A DNA stretch of 64,000 nucleotides from Granulicella sp. L60. Its GTDB lineage: Bacteria; Acidobacteriota; Terriglobia; Terriglobales; Acidobacteriaceae. The position numbers and the translations under genes are program-made. This document shows, in pieces, positions 1 through 8,359 of the stretch. The stretch is from positions 1,585,354 to 1,649,353 of the forward strand of contig NZ_LMUR01000018.1 in the NCBI RefSeq assembly GCF_009765825.1, read 5' to 3'. Every line of letters starts with the position of its first letter. The stretch's first letter is position 1. The notes beneath the pieces were generated by a model. It was not told where the DNA came from. It worked only from the letters and a program-made list of their open reading frames with translations, and searched no databases.

Positions 1-777
1 CAGGCCAAGTTCAATCCGCGCCGCCGTGCGCATCGAGTCAGCCTTATCGTGCCCTTGCGCAATCCGGTAGGTATCGCGGTACTCCTTCACCAGCCCATCC
101 ACCTCGCCATCCGAGAACGTCGCCATCCGCGCCGTCAGGTCGCCAACCCCATATCCATTCACGCTGAAGCCGAACCGCGCCTCCGCAGACACCTTGTCTC
201 CATCCGTCACCGCCACCTCGCGCATGTTGTCGCCAAAGCGTGCGACCTTCAGGTGCTGTGCCTCATGCCAGCCCGCCGCCGCCCGGCTCCACGCTGCTAC
301 CTCACTCACGATCACTGGATCGCCCCAGTAACCCGCCACCACCTTGCGCGGCAGTCTCAGCCGAGCCGTCAGAAATCCGAACTCACGATCCCCATGCGCA
401 GCCTGGTTCAGGTTCATAAAGTCCATATCGATCGTCGACCACGGCAACTCACGATTGAACTGTGTATGCAGATGAAGAAACGGCTTCGTCAAAGCCGACA
501 GTCCCGCAATCCACATCTTCGCCGGAGAGAACGTGTGCATCCAGAACACCAGCCCTATGCAGACCTCGGCATTGTTCGCCCGTCGACACAACTCCCGTAT
601 CTCATCCGACGTCGTCATCACGCCTTGGAAGACGATCGAGACCGGCACCACCGTCTCTCCATCCAAAGCTCCAGCAATCGTCTGCGAGTTCTGCTTCACC
701 TGGGCCAGCGTCTCCGGCCCATACAGATGCTGACTCCCGGTAACAAACCACACTTCCAAAGACTTCAACGGTTTCAT
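1..777 (-). CDS. araA: L-arabinose isomerase, N-terminal part (cut by window start)
   Basis: Translating the minus strand from the ATG at 777-775 gives 259 open residues running off the left edge. The protein starts MKPLKSLEVWFVTGSQHLYG, the hallmark start of AraA, and continues with FWMHTFSPAKMWI, LHLHTQFNRELPW and NLNQAAHGDREFGF, all highly conserved in the family. The enzyme interconverts L-arabinose and L-ribulose in the cytoplasm, using a divalent metal. Full-length enzymes are about 500 residues, so roughly half is here. A purine-rich GGGA lies about 9 nt before the start. No other arabinose gene is visible on this side. Family assignment is very secure; start choice is good. Confidence 0.96.
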   Translation of the reverse strand, partial: MKPLKSLEVWFVTGSQHLYGPETLAQVKQNSQTIAGALDGETVVPVSIVFQGVMTTSDEIRELCRRANNAEVCIGLVFWMHTFSPAKMWIAGLSALTKPFLHLHTQFNRELPWSTIDMDFMNLNQAAHGDREFGFLTARLRLPRKVVAGYWGDPVIVSEVAAWSRAAAGWHEAQHLKVARFGDNMREVAVTDGDKVSAEARFGFSVNGYGVGDLTARMATFSDGEVDGLVKEYRDTYRIAQGHDKADSMRTAARIELGL

Positions 778-833
778 CTGTTTTCCCAATTCTCTAAATA
801 TCGTTTTAAGTGCTGTATCCAGATAGCGATTCG

Positions 834-864
834 TTCTCAAATATGGAGGTATCAAATTTGAGAA
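834..864. promoter_or_regulatory. Inverted repeat upstream of araA
   Basis: TTCTCAAAT (834-842) and ATTTGAGAA (856-864) form perfect 9-bp arms separated by 13 nt. The repeat lies about 57-87 bp upstream of the araA start, where an operator or a leader hairpin would sit. Its role as a regulator site is inference; no regulator gene is adjacent. Confidence 0.4.
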
Positions 865-1115
865 AAGGTTTACTCAATCTGGCAAAATGGTATGCGCCTC
901 TTTTACAGCCTGTCAATCCATTCTTTTGAAAATGCCCGGCCCATCTCCATCCGCTCGGTGAAGTTCCGGTAAACAATTTCTTTCTTGCCCGCTCTCATCT
1001 CAGAAGCAGCATCTATTGGTATCCGTCAAAAAAGCATCGCTCCGAGACGCAAGCACCCTTACCCAAAACATCGCTCCGGTACGTGGACCCAAAAGAAAAA
1101 ATGCAAAAAAAGTTG

Positions 1116-1275
1116 AAAAACCTGTCGTACTTTCCGACCCGAAAAAGGTGGGCGCGAACCAACCATCTCCACCACACCAATCGCCACAAACTCACCAGCT
1201 AATTACCACGCCCAGCCACCAGCTTTTATCAAAACACCCTGTAAAAACACCAAAACCACCCCAATCCCACCACGC
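1116..1275 (+). repeat. Intergenic CCACCA-rich repeat element, copy A
   Basis: This is the most diverged of three related copies in the window. In order it carries AAAAACCTGTC (from 1116), a CACAAACTCACCAGC block, the 17-mer ACCACGCCCAGCCACCA (1205-1221, identical in copy C) and a CAAAACACCCTG block. The plus strand is C/A-rich, so the minus strand has many GG doublets. Block order matches the copies at about 36.2 kb and 58.3 kb. Confidence 0.6.
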
Positions 1276-1313
1276 AGAAAAAGTACAAGTTTTCAGACAA
1301 AAAATCCACCCAC

Positions 1314-1946
1314 CTACAGATGCATAATGCCCCGCCGAAGCGCAATCGAAACCGCCTGCGTCCGGTCCTTCGCATTCAGCTTCTCCATGATGTGCCGGAT
1401 ATGACCCTTCACCGTATCCTCCGAGATCAAAAGCCTCTTAGCAATCTCCCTGTTTCCATTGCCTCCCGCAGCCAGCGCCAGAACTCCAATCTCACGCGGA
1501 GTCAAAGTCTCCTCCCCCATATGCTCCGCAAGCTGCTCCGCCACCTCCGGCGAAATCCCCTTACGCCCGCCATGCACCTGACGAATCAGCTGCACCAACT
1601 CTCCCGGATTCATACTCTTCAGCATGTACCCCCGCGCACCCGCGGCCAGCGCGCGTTTCATCTCCACATCGCCACTGAACGTAGTCAGAATAATGATCCG
1701 CGCCTCAGGAAACTCCGCCAGAATCGCGGCCATCGCATCGACGCCGCTCATATCCGGAAGCCTCAGATCCATCAACGTCACATCCGGACGATGCTCGCGA
1801 AATACCTCCATCGCAGCGCGTCCAGTCGCCGCCTCCGCAATGATCGACATATCCGGCTGACTGCGAATCACTGTGCCGATGCCCTCTCGAATCAACGGAT
1901 GGTCGTCCACGCTCAAGACGTTAATATGCTTGCTGTCCCTCGTCAT
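1314..1946 (-). CDS. NarL/FixJ-type response regulator
   Basis: The 210-residue protein has an N-terminal receiver domain (about 8-125) with the acidic pair D14-D15, phosphoacceptor D60 in LMDLRLPD, switch T88 and K110. A LuxR-type helix-turn-helix (about 147-207) follows, with LTPREIGVL and the recognition segment ISEDTVKGHIRHIMEKL. It should bind DNA as a phosphorylated dimer. It starts 8 bp after the stop of the sensor kinase gene on the same strand, so the two are a cognate pair in one operon. Targets are unknown; the GH16-like lipoprotein gene at the head of the operon is a candidate for co-regulation. Confidence 0.93.
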   Translation of the reverse strand: MTRDSKHINVLSVDDHPLIREGIGTVIRSQPDMSIIAEAATGRAAMEVFREHRPDVTLMDLRLPDMSGVDAMAAILAEFPEARIIILTTFSGDVEMKRALAAGARGYMLKSMNPGELVQLIRQVHGGRKGISPEVAEQLAEHMGEETLTPREIGVLALAAGGNGNREIAKRLLISEDTVKGHIRHIMEKLNAKDRTQAVSIALRRGIMHL

Positions 1947-1954
1947 CCTGCCCT

Positions 1955-4900
1955 CTATCTGTTGGATTTACCAATCTCTGTCTTCTTCAAACCCAGCCTC
2001 AACCGTCGCCGCGGAAGCCGAACGAGTCCATGAGACTGAAAGGCAATCGCGCCTGGAACCAGCAGTTCGACCACGGTGCCCCCCTCGGCGTGCGAACCGA
2101 TCTTCAGCTTCGCGCCAAGCACTTCAGCGCGCTCGCGCATCCCTGAAAGTCCCCAATGTCCTGCACGTCCCGAACGCAACACGTCGCGATCGATCCCGCA
2201 GCCATCGTCGCGAATCCATAGTATGAGATAGGTCGGAGCATACTCAATCTCTACCTCGATACTGCTCGCTCCCGCATGACGAAGCGCATTCACGACAGCC
2301 TCTCGTCCAATGCGATACACCTCCTCCCGAATCGCCGGATGCAGCGGTCGAGCTTCACGCTTTACGATGACCCGATATATCCCACTCGGAGCGCCCAGCT
2401 CCTCTGAAATCCGGGAAAAGGCCTGTTCAATATCGTCGGTGCTTCTTTCAGGCGAGCGTAAGCCCAGCAGTGCATTCCTGCCCTCATCCACAACCTGTCC
2501 CATGAGCTGCAAAACCCGCCCCAGCAAAGGCCTTGCTGGTGAATCCGGTGGCAACTGACCAATCGCCACATGGAGCTGCATGGACGCGCTCAGGCAGCCC
2601 TGCAACAGCGTATCGTGCAACTCCTGCGCAATGCGCGTCCGTTCCGCCAACCGCTCCTCGAACCGAATATTAAGCTGCTTCGTAAGCTCATGCAGACGCA
2701 AACGGTAGATAGCGAGCACCACGCATCCAAGGCCCAGAAGACACAGAAGCCTGTACCACCACGTCTGCCACATCGCCGGTTCAATCTCAAAGCGGGTGAC
2801 GGCCTCCGGGCCGCTCCACTGGCCTGCGCTGTCGGTTGCCATCACGCGAAACTGATAGTTGCCCGGACTGAGATTGGTATACGCAGCCTCCCGAGCCACT
2901 ACCGGCTCGCTCCAGTCCCGATCGAACCCGTCGAGCTTATACCGGAAGCGAATACGTTCCGGCACGGAGAGACTCAACCCCGCATAATTGAACGCGATCC
3001 TTTGCCCAGCGCCTGGAATTCGAGGTGTTCCCTGCATCTCGATAGGACTTCCATTCGCGGAGATTCCTTCGATACGAACCAGTGCAGGCGCCACCTCTTC
3101 TTTCAATCGTGCAGGTTCGGCAACAGAGAGCCCGCGAGTCATCGACACCCAGATTCGCCCCTGTGGATCAGCGATGACAGATCGATCCCGTTGCACACCT
3201 TCCACGCTGTGCAGACCGTCCATGATCCCAAATTCGCGCACATCCGAGTCAGTGAGTGTACCGCTCAACAGCTTGTCACGATTCACGCGCAACACGTCGT
3301 TGAAAGCCGCGATCCAGAGCCATCCCTCCCCATCCTCCGCTATACCAAAGATCGCTTTGTGCAGCGATGCCAGAGAGGTGTGAACTGCCTGAACTCGTCC
3401 CGCTTTTAAAAAAGCAAGCCCTCCCGAAGTGCCGATCCAAAGCACTCCCTTTGGATCCTGGAGGAGGCAGTCGACATCATCCGAGGGCAAGCCATCCTGG
3501 TCCGTGTAACTCTTCCAGTGGTCGCTCGACATCGCACTCAGGCCATTAGGCGTGGCAAACCACATCGTCCCGTCCGGGCTGTCCTCCATCGCGGCCACCG
3601 TATTGGATAGCAATCCATCGGTCACCGTCAGCGTAGTGAACCTGCCTTCCTTGAGCATACTTACGCCCCCGCTCAGCGTACCCGCCCACACCGTTCCATC
3701 CCTGCTCCTGTGAACGGAGTAGACGCTGTCTTGGGCTAGCCCATTTGCATGGGTATAGGTCTGGGACGTAAGCAAATCATCCTGATAGCTCAGATGTGTC
3801 AAACCTCCGAGCTGTCTGCCGACCCACAACTCTCCTTTATCCCCCGTAATCGAATACACAACATCCTTGCTCAGATCAGCCTCTGTCACCTGATCGACCT
3901 TGCCGTTCTGCAGCCGGTACAAACCACCTTCTGCAGGTGCGAACCACGTTCTTCCACTTGCGTCGCCATAAACGGGCCCATTCTTGTTTGAGGGCAGCCC
4001 TTCCGAGCTGGAATAAGTGGTAAACACCGTGTCGCGGAGCCGCGCGATTCCCTCAGCTCCGCCTAGCCATATATCTCCCTCACGATCTTCAAATAAGGTG
4101 GAGACCGACCCGATAGGCGATTTGTCTGGCTTCTTTGTCACAGCAACCCCATGCGCATTGGTTCGAAACAGTCCAATGGGTGTCCCAATCCAGACATTCG
4201 CATCGCGGTCCTCCAGGATGGTCAGGGCCTGGATATGCTTAAGAGCGACCGGCACATTTGCCGATGTAAGTTCGGTCCCATTCCAACGCACGACGCCATT
4301 GTCAGTTCCGACCCATAGGTCCTGGTCGTTCACTGCAAGTATGGAGTTGATCTTCGTATCCGGCAGGCCTTTCGTCACAAAGAAAGGCTGTCCATCTTTC
4401 AAGTAAAAAAGTCCTGCCTCTCGCGTGCCGATCCATAGACGCTTGTCAGGTGTCTCGGCCAGCGTGATCATCATCGGGTGCAGTCTCTCGGAGATCAAGG
4501 CAATATTCTCAATGCTCTGCCCGTTGTACCTCAAGATCTCCCCCGTCAATCCTGCCAGGAAAAAACCGCCTTTTTTCTCCGCAGACAAGGTCGAGATAGG
4601 GAAATTGGGCAATCTAGTATCGAGTTGTTCGGACTCAAACTTTCCGTTCCTATAGTGCAGAAGTTTTGAATTCGGCAGCCAAATCCAGAGCCCTGTGCCG
4701 CCATCGGTAGCCAAACCAAGAATGTTTCTTACCGGAGATGAATCAGGTGGCTGGACCAGCCTAAATTGCTGTCCATCAAAGCGCACCAACCCCTCTTCTC
4801 CTCCGATCCAGAGATAGCCATCCGTCGTCTGAACGATGGAACGAATCGCGCCGCCAGGAAATCCGTTCTCAGCGCCCCAACTATCGTAGAGGTACTGAGA

Positions 4901-5026
4901 CATAGCATTGCCTGGATTCAAAGCATACGCAGACGCGATCAGACATGTGGACGCAAATCCAGCCAGAAGCCGGGCCAGCCGCAGAAAACCTCGCTCACAC
5001 CTACGGAAAGTATTCAAACTTATCAA
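1955..5026 (-). CDS. Two-component sensor kinase with Reg_prop beta-propeller, Y_Y_Y and HisKA_3
   Basis: This 1023-residue hybrid-architecture sensor begins with a signal/anchor segment (about 15-36). Some 14 Reg_prop blades follow to about residue 640, with repeated GYLWIGGEEGLVRFDG-like units. A Y_Y_Y domain (about 665-735) and a membrane segment near 745-765 (WYRLLCLLGLGCVVLAIY) come next. The kinase part has the HisKA_3 motif AQELHDTLLQG with H804, then a HATPase_c domain with N-box REAVVNALRHA and G-box DDGCGID. Such proteins sense periplasmic ligands, often carbohydrates, and phosphorylate NarL-type regulators. The gene overlaps the 3' end of the GH16-like gene by 26 bp, which indicates coupling. 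Ligand unknown. Confidence 0.93.
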   Translation of the reverse strand: MISLNTFRRCERGFLRLARLLAGFASTCLIASAYALNPGNAMSQYLYDSWGAENGFPGGAIRSIVQTTDGYLWIGGEEGLVRFDGQQFRLVQPPDSSPVRNILGLATDGGTGLWIWLPNSKLLHYRNGKFESEQLDTRLPNFPISTLSAEKKGGFFLAGLTGEILRYNGQSIENIALISERLHPMMITLAETPDKRLWIGTREAGLFYLKDGQPFFVTKGLPDTKINSILAVNDQDLWVGTDNGVVRWNGTELTSANVPVALKHIQALTILEDRDANVWIGTPIGLFRTNAHGVAVTKKPDKSPIGSVSTLFEDREGDIWLGGAEGIARLRDTVFTTYSSSEGLPSNKNGPVYGDASGRTWFAPAEGGLYRLQNGKVDQVTEADLSKDVVYSITGDKGELWVGRQLGGLTHLSYQDDLLTSQTYTHANGLAQDSVYSVHRSRDGTVWAGTLSGGVSMLKEGRFTTLTVTDGLLSNTVAAMEDSPDGTMWFATPNGLSAMSSDHWKSYTDQDGLPSDDVDCLLQDPKGVLWIGTSGGLAFLKAGRVQAVHTSLASLHKAIFGIAEDGEGWLWIAAFNDVLRVNRDKLLSGTLTDSDVREFGIMDGLHSVEGVQRDRSVIADPQGRIWVSMTRGLSVAEPARLKEEVAPALVRIEGISANGSPIEMQGTPRIPGAGQRIAFNYAGLSLSVPERIRFRYKLDGFDRDWSEPVVAREAAYTNLSPGNYQFRVMATDSAGQWSGPEAVTRFEIEPAMWQTWWYRLLCLLGLGCVVLAIYRLRLHELTKQLNIRFEERLAERTRIAQELHDTLLQGCLSASMQLHVAIGQLPPDSPARPLLGRVLQLMGQVVDEGRNALLGLRSPERSTDDIEQAFSRISEELGAPSGIYRVIVKREARPLHPAIREEVYRIGREAVVNALRHAGASSIEVEIEYAPTYLILWIRDDGCGIDRDVLRSGRAGHWGLSGMRERAEVLGAKLKIGSHAEGGTVVELLVPGAIAFQSHGLVRLPRRRLRLGLKKTEIGKSNR

Positions 5027-6107
5027 TGACGACCTCGGCTTCGCTCAGCTGATCCTCTCTGGTGCCACCGGCAAGACACAGAGTAAGGTGCACCGCCTCA
5101 TTTCCGTGCGAGGGAATACCCGCAGTGAAGGTGTGCTCCGCGATCTCACCTGATCTTCCTGAAAGCTCTGAGCCACGTTGCGTCTTGAAGGACGCCAGTC
5201 CGGGCTCCCACCGAAAAGAATTCGTCAAAACGCCAGCAGGCGCCATAAATCGCATAACATTTTCGGAGACATGGTAAGGCTGGATGACATACTGCACGTT
5301 CTTGTTGGCAGGGTTTCCCCAGCGGCTTACCTCTATGTCCAGCTCACGGAAGTTTTGCTCCGCGGCCCCCCCATCCCACGTAAACATCCCAAGCACGGCC
5401 GACGGCGGAAGATGAGATACATCACGCACAACAAAGACGTACCTTCCATAACCCAGGCTTCGCGTCAGGTTTACTTCGGCGGAGGTCCACCCCTCCGAGC
5501 GCTTCGCGATGCGGAGATGCAATGAGCCATGCGAATCCGTCCACGCATTCATAGGATCGTAAGAGTTTGCTCGACCGTCATGATTGCTGCCGATATCGCG
5601 CACCTTCCAGTCGTATCCACTAAAGTGCATGATCTTAACAGGTCTCACGGGCCCCTCTCGACCGTTCACCGTGGCGACTACAACGACCTTATCGCCTTCC
5701 TCAGGCAATGCAACTGTTCTCTTCGGCGGTTGATACCCAGGATTCACCAGAACAGCGGCATACTCCGTGCCAAGATGGATGGAGGCTTGCCACCGAAAAT
5801 CAGGCCCGATCGTTGTAAAAGGCTGAGCCCAGCTCGGCTGTAGCCACCACTGCGATCCGCTTCTCGCATACAGGACAATCTGCTGTCCTGCCCGCGCTAC
5901 CGAGACGCTTCCCGCAATTATCTCCTTCCTCTCAGGCCCTCCTTCGTCTTTCACAGGAACCTTACTGAACACAATGATTGGAGGAACATCCTGTCGCTGC
6001 GAATGGCATCCGCCCAGCATGAGACACAGTCCAACCGCCAAAGCGGCTGCCTTCCCCGCCCGTTTGCGCGAGATCATGCCCATACTGGAGATCATGACGC
6101 TCATCAT
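5001..6107 (-). CDS. GH16-like (concanavalin-type) lipoprotein
   Basis: The product has an N-terminal lipoprotein signal: basic MISRKRAGK, a hydrophobic stretch, then LGGC as lipobox. The C-terminal half carries ELDIE (E255, D257, E259 counted from 6107), the ExDxE catalytic signature of glycoside hydrolase family 16, followed by WG and beta-sandwich-like sequence. GH16 enzymes cleave beta-1,3/1,4-glucans and galactans. The middle shows Ig-like features. The frame is open to 6206, but the upstream residues lack signal-peptide character. I chose the ATG at 6107, which has AGGG about 9 nt before it; 6077 is an alternative. The gene heads an operon with the sensor kinase and regulator. Substrate unknown. 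Confidence 0.8.
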   Translation of the reverse strand: MMSVMISSMGMISRKRAGKAAALAVGLCLMLGGCHSQRQDVPPIIVFSKVPVKDEGGPERKEIIAGSVSVARAGQQIVLYARSGSQWWLQPSWAQPFTTIGPDFRWQASIHLGTEYAAVLVNPGYQPPKRTVALPEEGDKVVVVATVNGREGPVRPVKIMHFSGYDWKVRDIGSNHDGRANSYDPMNAWTDSHGSLHLRIAKRSEGWTSAEVNLTRSLGYGRYVFVVRDVSHLPPSAVLGMFTWDGGAAEQNFRELDIEVSRWGNPANKNVQYVIQPYHVSENVMRFMAPAGVLTNSFRWEPGLASFKTQRGSELSGRSGEIAEHTFTAGIPSHGNEAVHLTLCLAGGTREDQLSEAEVVIDKFEYFP

Positions 6108-6348
6108 ATCGCGGACCCTGGCGCAGCGGTTCAGCGCCGCTGCCTTAAGCACCCAATGGACCATAACTCTTAGTTGCGCAATAGTTCTGAGCGCAAAACA
6201 TCGCATGACAGGCCCAGTGAAAAGGGTACCTACCCCTGGAATCGCAGAGAATCACCTTCATGAGCCATCCGGAACAGCAGAGCGAGTGCTTTTATGGAAA
6301 TAGAGAAGGCTCGAAACGACCTTACCTTATCTCTAAAAGCGCGACAGC

Positions 6349-6702
6349 TCAGACCGTGGCCTTTGCCGTTTGCTCATCTGGATAAAGCCTGGCATATTTT
6401 GTGATGCCAACCATCGTGAACACCTTCTGGAAGTGGGGAGTAAGCCCGAACGCGCAGATCGTCTGGCCCGATTTATTTGCTTCCATCATCAGCTGGATCA
6501 CGAGTGCAATCCCGCTCGAGTTAATGTAGTCAACGCGGCTAAAGTCCAGCAGCACGGGGCGATCCTTGGCTACCTTTCCGTACGCCCCCAGCACTGCATC
6601 TCGCGAACTGCTGGAGATATCTCCGCTGAAACGGAGTACGCTGACCGCTTTGCCACTATCTCCATTCACTTCATCGACAATCGTTTTTGTCCCGGCTTCC
6701 AC
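6349..6702 (-). CDS. STAS-domain anti-sigma factor antagonist (RsbV/SpoIIAA-like)
   Basis: The 117-residue single STAS domain has the typical VLRFSGDIS strand and the phospho-loop DYINSSGIALVI, with S62 at the position phosphorylated in SpoIIAA. The usual Asp before the Ser is Asn here. In partner switching, the unphosphorylated form binds the RsbW-like kinase and frees its target sigma factor; the kinase inactivates it by phosphorylation and a PP2C phosphatase reverses this. The start abuts the stop of the RsbW-like gene directly, so translation is likely coupled. It is the last gene of the module. Confidence 0.92.
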   Translation of the reverse strand: MEAGTKTIVDEVNGDSGKAVSVLRFSGDISSSSRDAVLGAYGKVAKDRPVLLDFSRVDYINSSGIALVIQLMMEANKSGQTICAFGLTPHFQKVFTMVGITKYARLYPDEQTAKATV

Positions 6703-7149
6703 TTAGCAACCTTCCTTATTCAAACGAATCACCAGCCGAACATAGCTATTGTTGCCTTTACTGCCCTTCACCCACTCTGCCTCATCTACCAGAGCCTCAA
6801 TCAGAAACATTCCCATGCCTCGAGCTTCTTCCTCTCCATGCATCTTACGATCGATGTCCGGACTGTGCGGCCGTTCAGAGACCCCACCACCTTCGTCAAT
6901 GACCTTCACCTCAAGACTGTCATCCGTAGCGGAAAGTATCACACCGATCGAGAGACTTTCGTCCATGTGGTTTCCATGTTCGATTGCGTTTATGCAAGCT
7001 TCCGCAACCGCCGTCTTCAGATCTTGAATGCGATCCTCCGGGAAGCCCATCAGTTTTGCGACGCTCGCTGCAGTCCCCATCGCAATCTTTTCGAAGCCTA
7101 GCCGGGATGGAAGTCTGACCTCAACTGCCGTGTCTTTGATCTCATTCAT
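6703..7149 (-). CDS. RsbW/SpoIIAB-like serine kinase (HATPase_c_2)
   Basis: The 148-residue protein is a GHKL-type ATPase domain alone. The N-box is AVAEACINAIEHGNH and the G1 box VIDEGGGVSE, as in anti-sigma factor kinases. It should phosphorylate the STAS protein encoded immediately downstream and hold a partner, classically a sigma factor, in an inactive complex. No sigma factor gene lies in the module or elsewhere in the window, so the partner is elsewhere or is not a sigma factor. It sits 12 bp after the GAF-PP2C phosphatase gene. Confidence 0.9.
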   Translation of the reverse strand: MNEIKDTAVEVRLPSRLGFEKIAMGTAASVAKLMGFPEDRIQDLKTAVAEACINAIEHGNHMDESLSIGVILSATDDSLEVKVIDEGGGVSERPHSPDIDRKMHGEEEARGMGMFLIEALVDEAEWVKGSKGNNSYVRLVIRLNKEGC

Positions 7150-7161
7150 CTTGGCCGCTTT

Positions 7162-8307
7162 CTAACTGGGCATTCGAAGAATTGCCATTGCCGTCATGTC
7201 GTCTTCCTGGGGCGCTCCGCCGGAAAACTCATGGAGCGTATCCCACAGCCCCTCGAGAATAGCATTGCATTCCGATGAATTGCACTCAAGAAACGCATTC
7301 TGTAATCGTTCTGATCCAAATTCATCAAGGTCTCGAAACACCTCTGTAAGGCCGTCAGTGTAGAGAAGTAGACGCGAACCAGGTTCAAACGTCATCCGTT
7401 CGCTCTTATAGACCATCGCTGGAATCAGGCCGAGAGGCGTCCCACTGGCCTCTATCTCCCGAATCGGTTGACCCGGAAGAATCAAAAATCCTGGGTTATG
7501 TCCGGCATTGACCACTTCAATCTCATGCGATTTTGCGTCCAGCTTCACAAAGATTGCCGTGACATATCGGCGCCGCGACTCCGCACCCTCCGCATAGTGT
7601 TGAGCGTTCATGCGCGCAGCCATCTCCTCCATCCCTAGCCCTGACAACGCCATTGCGCGGAACGCAGACCGGAACGATGTGCTCACAATTGCAGATGCAA
7701 GCCCTTTTCCTGCCACATCTGCAACCACCATGATGTGCGAGCCATCCGCAAGCTCGACGATATCTACGTAATCCCCACCCACTTCGTAGCACGCGCTCGA
7801 ACGCATAGCGAGCGAGTAGCCGGCGATGGTCGGCATCTCCTGCGGCAACAGACTCCGTTGGATCAGTCGCGCCGCGTCCAGATCCCGCTGTACCCGCACC
7901 CACTCCAGGTTTCGCCGATGATAATGCGCATTCTCAACCGCCACCGCCGCTTGCAGCGCAAGCCCTTCCAAAAAATCCTGCTCATAAATCGAGAGTTGTT
8001 GCTGCGGGGGTACCGTCACCACAAGCTCCGTCAGAAGCTTGCCTTCCTTGTCGCGCAGAGGGAACCGGCAGTTTTCGCACTCTACGGAACTCGCCATCCC
8101 GTACGTCAACGGAGGATCGGTGAACACTGCGCCCGGCATCTCCAGCTCACGCACCACGATTTCGAGCACGCGCATCAGCACCTGGTCCAGCGAGGTGGTG
8201 GAGTGGACCTGCCGGGTAGCTTCCAGCAGAGCCTGCAGCCGTGCGACCTGCTGCTGCAAATCGATCAGTTCTGTATCGCGAGTTGGTGAGATGGAAGGGG
8301 CGCTCAT
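7162..8307 (-). CDS. GAF-SpoIIE/PP2C serine phosphatase (RsbU-like)
   Basis: The 381-residue protein starts with a short coiled segment (about 12-35), then a GAF-like sensor region (about 35-135, DQVLMRVLEIVVREL) and a linker helix leading into a PP2C/SpoIIE domain (about 165-380). The domain has GGDYVDIVEL, VVADVAGKGLASA, VNAGHNPGFLI and LLLYTDGLTEV, which carry the metal-binding Asp residues. It should dephosphorylate the STAS antagonist in response to a signal read by GAF. No transmembrane segment is seen, so it is cytosolic. It lies between the membrane phosphatase gene and the kinase/antagonist pair. Confidence 0.92.
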   Translation of the reverse strand: MSAPSISPTRDTELIDLQQQVARLQALLEATRQVHSTTSLDQVLMRVLEIVVRELEMPGAVFTDPPLTYGMASSVECENCRFPLRDKEGKLLTELVVTVPPQQQLSIYEQDFLEGLALQAAVAVENAHYHRRNLEWVRVQRDLDAARLIQRSLLPQEMPTIAGYSLAMRSSACYEVGGDYVDIVELADGSHIMVVADVAGKGLASAIVSTSFRSAFRAMALSGLGMEEMAARMNAQHYAEGAESRRRYVTAIFVKLDAKSHEIEVVNAGHNPGFLILPGQPIREIEASGTPLGLIPAMVYKSERMTFEPGSRLLLYTDGLTEVFRDLDEFGSERLQNAFLECNSSECNAILEGLWDTLHEFSGGAPQEDDMTAMAILRMPS

Positions 8308-8359
8308 GATATTCCCACAAATAAAATTGTTTCATCATCATCTCTGCTGGACGAAATCA

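Larger units (their letters stand above)
778..1313. other. Intergenic region upstream of araA
   Basis: This 536-base gap lies between the araA start and the stop of the response-regulator gene, both on the minus strand. It holds an inverted repeat (834-864) and one copy of the intergenic repeat family (about 1116-1275). Short ORFs on both strands here have Pro/Thr/Lys-rich or low-complexity translations with no recognisable domain, so I do not call a gene. Confidence 0.6.

Noticed and set aside
49..861. Plus-strand ORF of 270 residues at the left edge
   Set aside because: It is the antisense shadow of araA, whose minus-strand translation matches the family along its whole visible length; the plus-strand protein is His/Arg-rich without a domain.
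1016..1327. Plus-strand ORF of 103 residues in the araA upstream gap
   Set aside because: The Lys/Pro/Thr/His-rich translation is a product of the C/A-rich repeat element; no Shine-Dalgarno and no recognisable domain.
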